Source: JAKVCB01 sp963578605
Lineage (GTDB): Bacteria; Planctomycetota; Planctomycetia; Pirellulales; Lacipirellulaceae
Length of the DNA stretch: 64,000 nucleotides
Assembly (NCBI GenBank): GCA_963578605.1
Contig: CAUZEA010000010.1
Span: forward strand, 18,702-82,701
Direction: 5' to 3'
Part shown: piece by piece, positions 63,987 through 64,000 of the stretch
Layout of the letters: each line of letters begins with the position of its first letter
Position numbering within the stretch: position 1 is the first letter of the stretch
Made by a program: the position numbers and the translations under genes
The notes under the pieces: model-generated
The model's input: only the letters and a program-made list of their open reading frames with translations
Told to the model about the DNA's origin: nothing
Database searches by the model: none

Positions 63987-64000
63987 TGCAGCGGAGGGAA

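Overview
The window looks like part of a Planctomycetota chromosome (Pirellulales-like; lineage is inferred). The markers are a PVC-type heme-binding CxxCH protein with a HEAT-like middle, prepilin-headed DUF1559 proteins, a DUF1080 glycoside-hydrolase-type protein, an SHD1-domain protein, a YdjY-domain protein, paired proline-rich outer-membrane barrels, PEP-CTERM tails, CsrA, and a DUF1570 metalloprotease lipoprotein. Coding density is high up to about 43 kb. No rRNA, tRNA, CRISPR array, transposase or phage gene was recognised.

Layout. 0-5 kb: start of an SMC/YhaN-like ATPase, a PAS-GGDEF cyclase, a Wzx-like flippase and ApbE. 5.7-8 kb: sucC and sucD. 8-10.6 kb: two tandem outer-membrane barrel paralogues. 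10.8-15 kb: ispG, a YggS-type PLP protein and a large conserved hypothetical protein. 15-18.4 kb: YdjY protein, PQQ-propeller protein, Cys-rich secreted protein. 19-21.1 kb: a compact leftward operon of a membrane-anchored arrestin-like protein, a soluble arrestin-like protein and a small P-loop ATPase. 21.3-30.8 kb: a stand-alone RNA polymerase alpha-CTD-like protein divergent from a PcrA/UvrD helicase, an RlmM-like methyltransferase, DUF1570 protease, GNAT, LpxL-like acyltransferase, trmL and murB. 30.8-38.8 kb: FtsQ-like protein, csrA, isochorismatase, hslVU, tsaE-thiL and the SHD1 protein. 39-44 kb: aldehyde dehydrogenase, adenine deaminase and a Tat-exported Gfo/Idh/MocA oxidoreductase.

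From about 44 kb the window becomes accessory in character. It holds an AT-richer phosphoesterase beside a broken gene, the large CxxCH protein, and a carbohydrate-catabolism island: enolase-superfamily dehydratase, truncated SDR, DUF1080 protein, creatininase, HSL-type esterase, COG3618-type lactonase/amidohydrolase and GH127. Between 57 and 62 kb every gene but one is interrupted. GH127 carries an in-frame TGA, a DUF1559 gene is shifted at an A8 run, and an ECF-type sigma factor and its overlapping membrane partner are each shifted by one base. The window closes with a PQQ-type sugar dehydrogenase carrying a degenerate PEP-CTERM, a strong terminator, and a truncated PEP-CTERM gene that runs into a palindromic repeat.

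How genes work together. thiL-tsaE, hslV-hslU, murB-ftsQ-like and the arrestin/ATPase triad look like operons. The 49-58 kb island reads as export or hydrolysis of glycans (GH127, DUF1080) followed by oxidative sugar catabolism (dehydrogenase, lactonase, dehydratase), with the dehydrogenase step apparently reduced to a stump. Short tandem duplications recur in spacers and give the intergenic DNA a distinctive style. The strongest leads are the arrestin/ATPase triad, the alpha-CTD-like protein beside PcrA, the FtsQ-like protein beside murB, and the run of interrupted genes at 57-62 kb.
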